Positions 12,406-13,646 of a stretch of DNA of 13,646 nucleotides are shown piece after piece. The number at the start of each line of letters is the position of its first letter. The first letter of the stretch is position 1. Source of the DNA: Christensenella sp. UBA1262 (lineage in GTDB: Bacteria > Bacillota > Clostridia > Christensenellales > CAG-917); the NCBI GenBank assembly GCA_002308215.1, contig DBVO01000016.1, forward strand, positions 41,409 through 55,054, read 5' to 3'. Position numbers and translations under genes: made by a program. A model generated the notes under the pieces. The model saw only the letters and a list, made by a program, of their open reading frames with translations, was not told where the DNA came from and did no database searches.

Positions 12406-13646
12406 ATGAAGAGCATAAAACAAATATTTAACCAATTTAAAGATAATATCGCGGCAAAGATCGCTAAGAAAAAATATGAGTTAACCACAATGGTTTCTCA
12501 TTTGCCAAGCGAATGTCCAAAAACAGAAGATGGTAAAGAGATTCTTCTTTCTGTAAAAAATGTGGACATTACATTTGGCAAGGGCGATCATGCTGTTCGT
12601 GCGGTCAGAGATGCGAGTTTTGACATTTACCGCGGCGAGACTTTTTCTCTCGTTGGTGAATCAGGCTCAGGTAAAACAACTGTTGGCCGCGCTGTTATAA
12701 GAGTTAACCCATGCGCTGCTGGTGAAATAGACTATCATGGTGTTCGTATTTCAGGTAGAATTAAACATTCTCTTGACCGTGAAGTAATAAGAAACATACA
12801 AATGGTTTTCCAAGATCCAGCCGCATCACTTAATGAACGTGCAACCGTTGATTATATCGTAAGTGAAGGCCTTTATAACTTCCACCTTTTCAAAAATGAG
12901 GCGGACCGTGTTGCTAAGGTTGAGAAAATGATCAAAGAAGTTGGTCTTTTGCCTGAACACTTGACACGTTATCCTCATGAATTCTCTGGTGGCCAAAGAC
13001 AACGTATTGGTCTTGCTCGTGCTATGATTATGGAGCCAGAATTGGTCGTCGCAGATGAACCTATTTCTGCTCTTGACGTTTCAATTCGTGCACAAGTTCT
13101 AAACCTTATGAACAAGTTTAAAGCAGAGCAAAATCTTACGTATTTGTTCATCGCACACGATCTTTCAATCGTACGTTTTATTTCTGATAGAATTGGTGTT
13201 ATTTATAAAGGTACAATCGTTGAAGTCTGCGAAGCAGAAGAGCTTTTCAACTTCCCATTGCATCCATATACTAGATCTTTGATTTCTGCAATTCCAATTC
13301 CAGATCCAATCCTTGAAAAAGAAAAGGTTTTGTATTCATATAATCCTTTTATGCATGAATACAGCGAAGAAAAGCCATCACTTCAAGACATTGGGCATGG
13401 TCACTATGTTTATGGTAATACTGCAGAGATTGAAGAATATAAACGTATTCGTGAAGAAGGCGTTCCACTCAAGTCATCTGAGTTTTCTAAATTTGATGCT
13501 TTCTATGAGGGCCTTAAAAAGCCAGTTCAAGAAGTTAATCCTGAAGAAGTGGATGATAAGAAGCATCGCAAATCAAGAAAGAAAGCAGAGCCTACTGGTT
13601 CAGATTCAATTTTGGATCGTCCAATACATGATACAGGTAGTAAGGC
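12406..13646 (+). CDS. oppF: Oligopeptide ABC transporter ATPase, AmiF/OppF type (3' end beyond window)
   Basis: At least 413 codons, still open at the window edge. This is the second ATPase of the importer. It has Walker A GESGSGKTT (84-92), Q-loop Q136 in VFQDPAASLNERATVDYI, signature FSGGQRQR (193-200), Walker B VVADEP with D217 and E218, and H251 in FIAHDLS. The core, including IPIPDPILEKEKV, KPSLQDIGHGHYVYGN and the preceding HEFSGGQ block, follows AmiF closely. AmiF would end shortly after residue 350. Here a further 60 or more residues follow, including a Lys/Arg-rich stretch (KKHRKSRKKAE), and about 48 mostly basic residues precede the domain. The start at 12406 is six bases after the OppD stop with only a weak GGA, suggesting coupling; ATG 12490 in frame is an alternative. 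Confidence 0.93.
   Translation, partial: MKSIKQIFNQFKDNIAAKIAKKKYELTTMVSHLPSECPKTEDGKEILLSVKNVDITFGKGDHAVRAVRDASFDIYRGETFSLVGESGSGKTTVGRAVIRVNPCAAGEIDYHGVRISGRIKHSLDREVIRNIQMVFQDPAASLNERATVDYIVSEGLYNFHLFKNEADRVAKVEKMIKEVGLLPEHLTRYPHEFSGGQRQRIGLARAMIMEPELVVADEPISALDVSIRAQVLNLMNKFKAEQNLTYLFIAHDLSIVRFISDRIGVIYKGTIVEVCEAEELFNFPLHPYTRSLISAIPIPDPILEKEKVLYSYNPFMHEYSEEKPSLQDIGHGHYVYGNTAEIEEYKRIREEGVPLKSSEFSKFDAFYEGLKKPVQEVNPEEVDDKKHRKSRKKAEPTGSDSILDRPIHDTGSK

Noticed and set aside
12406..13646. Absence of a stop codon in OppF as a sign of a frameshift or fusion
   Set aside because: The frame is intact up to the last base of the window; the gene is simply cut by the window edge.

Overview
The window is AT-rich bacterial DNA. 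It reads with the standard code: Trp is always TGG, no gene is interrupted by TGA, and TGA closes one gene. Strong AGGAGG-type ribosome sites, three lipoprotein signal peptides ending in a lipobox cysteine, sigma-A-like promoters and a Streptococcus-type Ami oligopeptide permease point to Bacillota. An uncultured gut-type clostridium or relative is my guess, but the species cannot be fixed from this sequence.

Layout. Bases 1-26 are the 5' end of a tRNA on the minus strand, with its promoter at 39-67. Divergent from it are a HI0933/YhiN-family flavoprotein (140-1342) and a cyclophilin-type peptidyl-prolyl isomerase (1354-1857), closed by a hairpin terminator. A second operon (1976-4501) encodes an SGNH/GDSL hydrolase lipoprotein, an unrecognised lipoprotein and a NUDIX hydrolase of the ADP-ribose pyrophosphatase type. 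It ends at a bidirectional terminator shared with a small convergent membrane protein that has an acidic tail (4574-4924, minus).

An AT-rich intergenic region (4925-5352) holds the minus-gene promoter, an 11-bp near-tandem repeat, a (CG)5 tract, palindromes and a good promoter for the main operon. That operon (5353 to the window edge) encodes a complete oligopeptide importer in the order lipoprotein receptor, permease 1, permease 2, ATPase 1, ATPase 2, which matches streptococcal amiA-C-D-E-F. The permeases and ATPases match AmiC, AmiD, AmiE and AmiF motif by motif from memory. Two strong hairpins separate the receptor gene from the rest and probably hold the membrane and ATPase genes at lower expression than the receptor.

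The most notable observation is that the receptor (OppA) appears circularly permuted. The block that normally forms the C-terminus of AmiA/OppA proteins (PTTS-x-GGR, then K-x-VPF) sits directly after the signal peptide. The protein then stops about 22 residues after the GWGPDYGDP motif that is normally followed by that block. The first ATPase (OppD) also carries an insertion of about 235 residues, partly predicted coiled coil, between Walker A and the Q-loop, plus a charged N-terminal extension. Both ATPases therefore have additions not seen in the streptococcal proteins.
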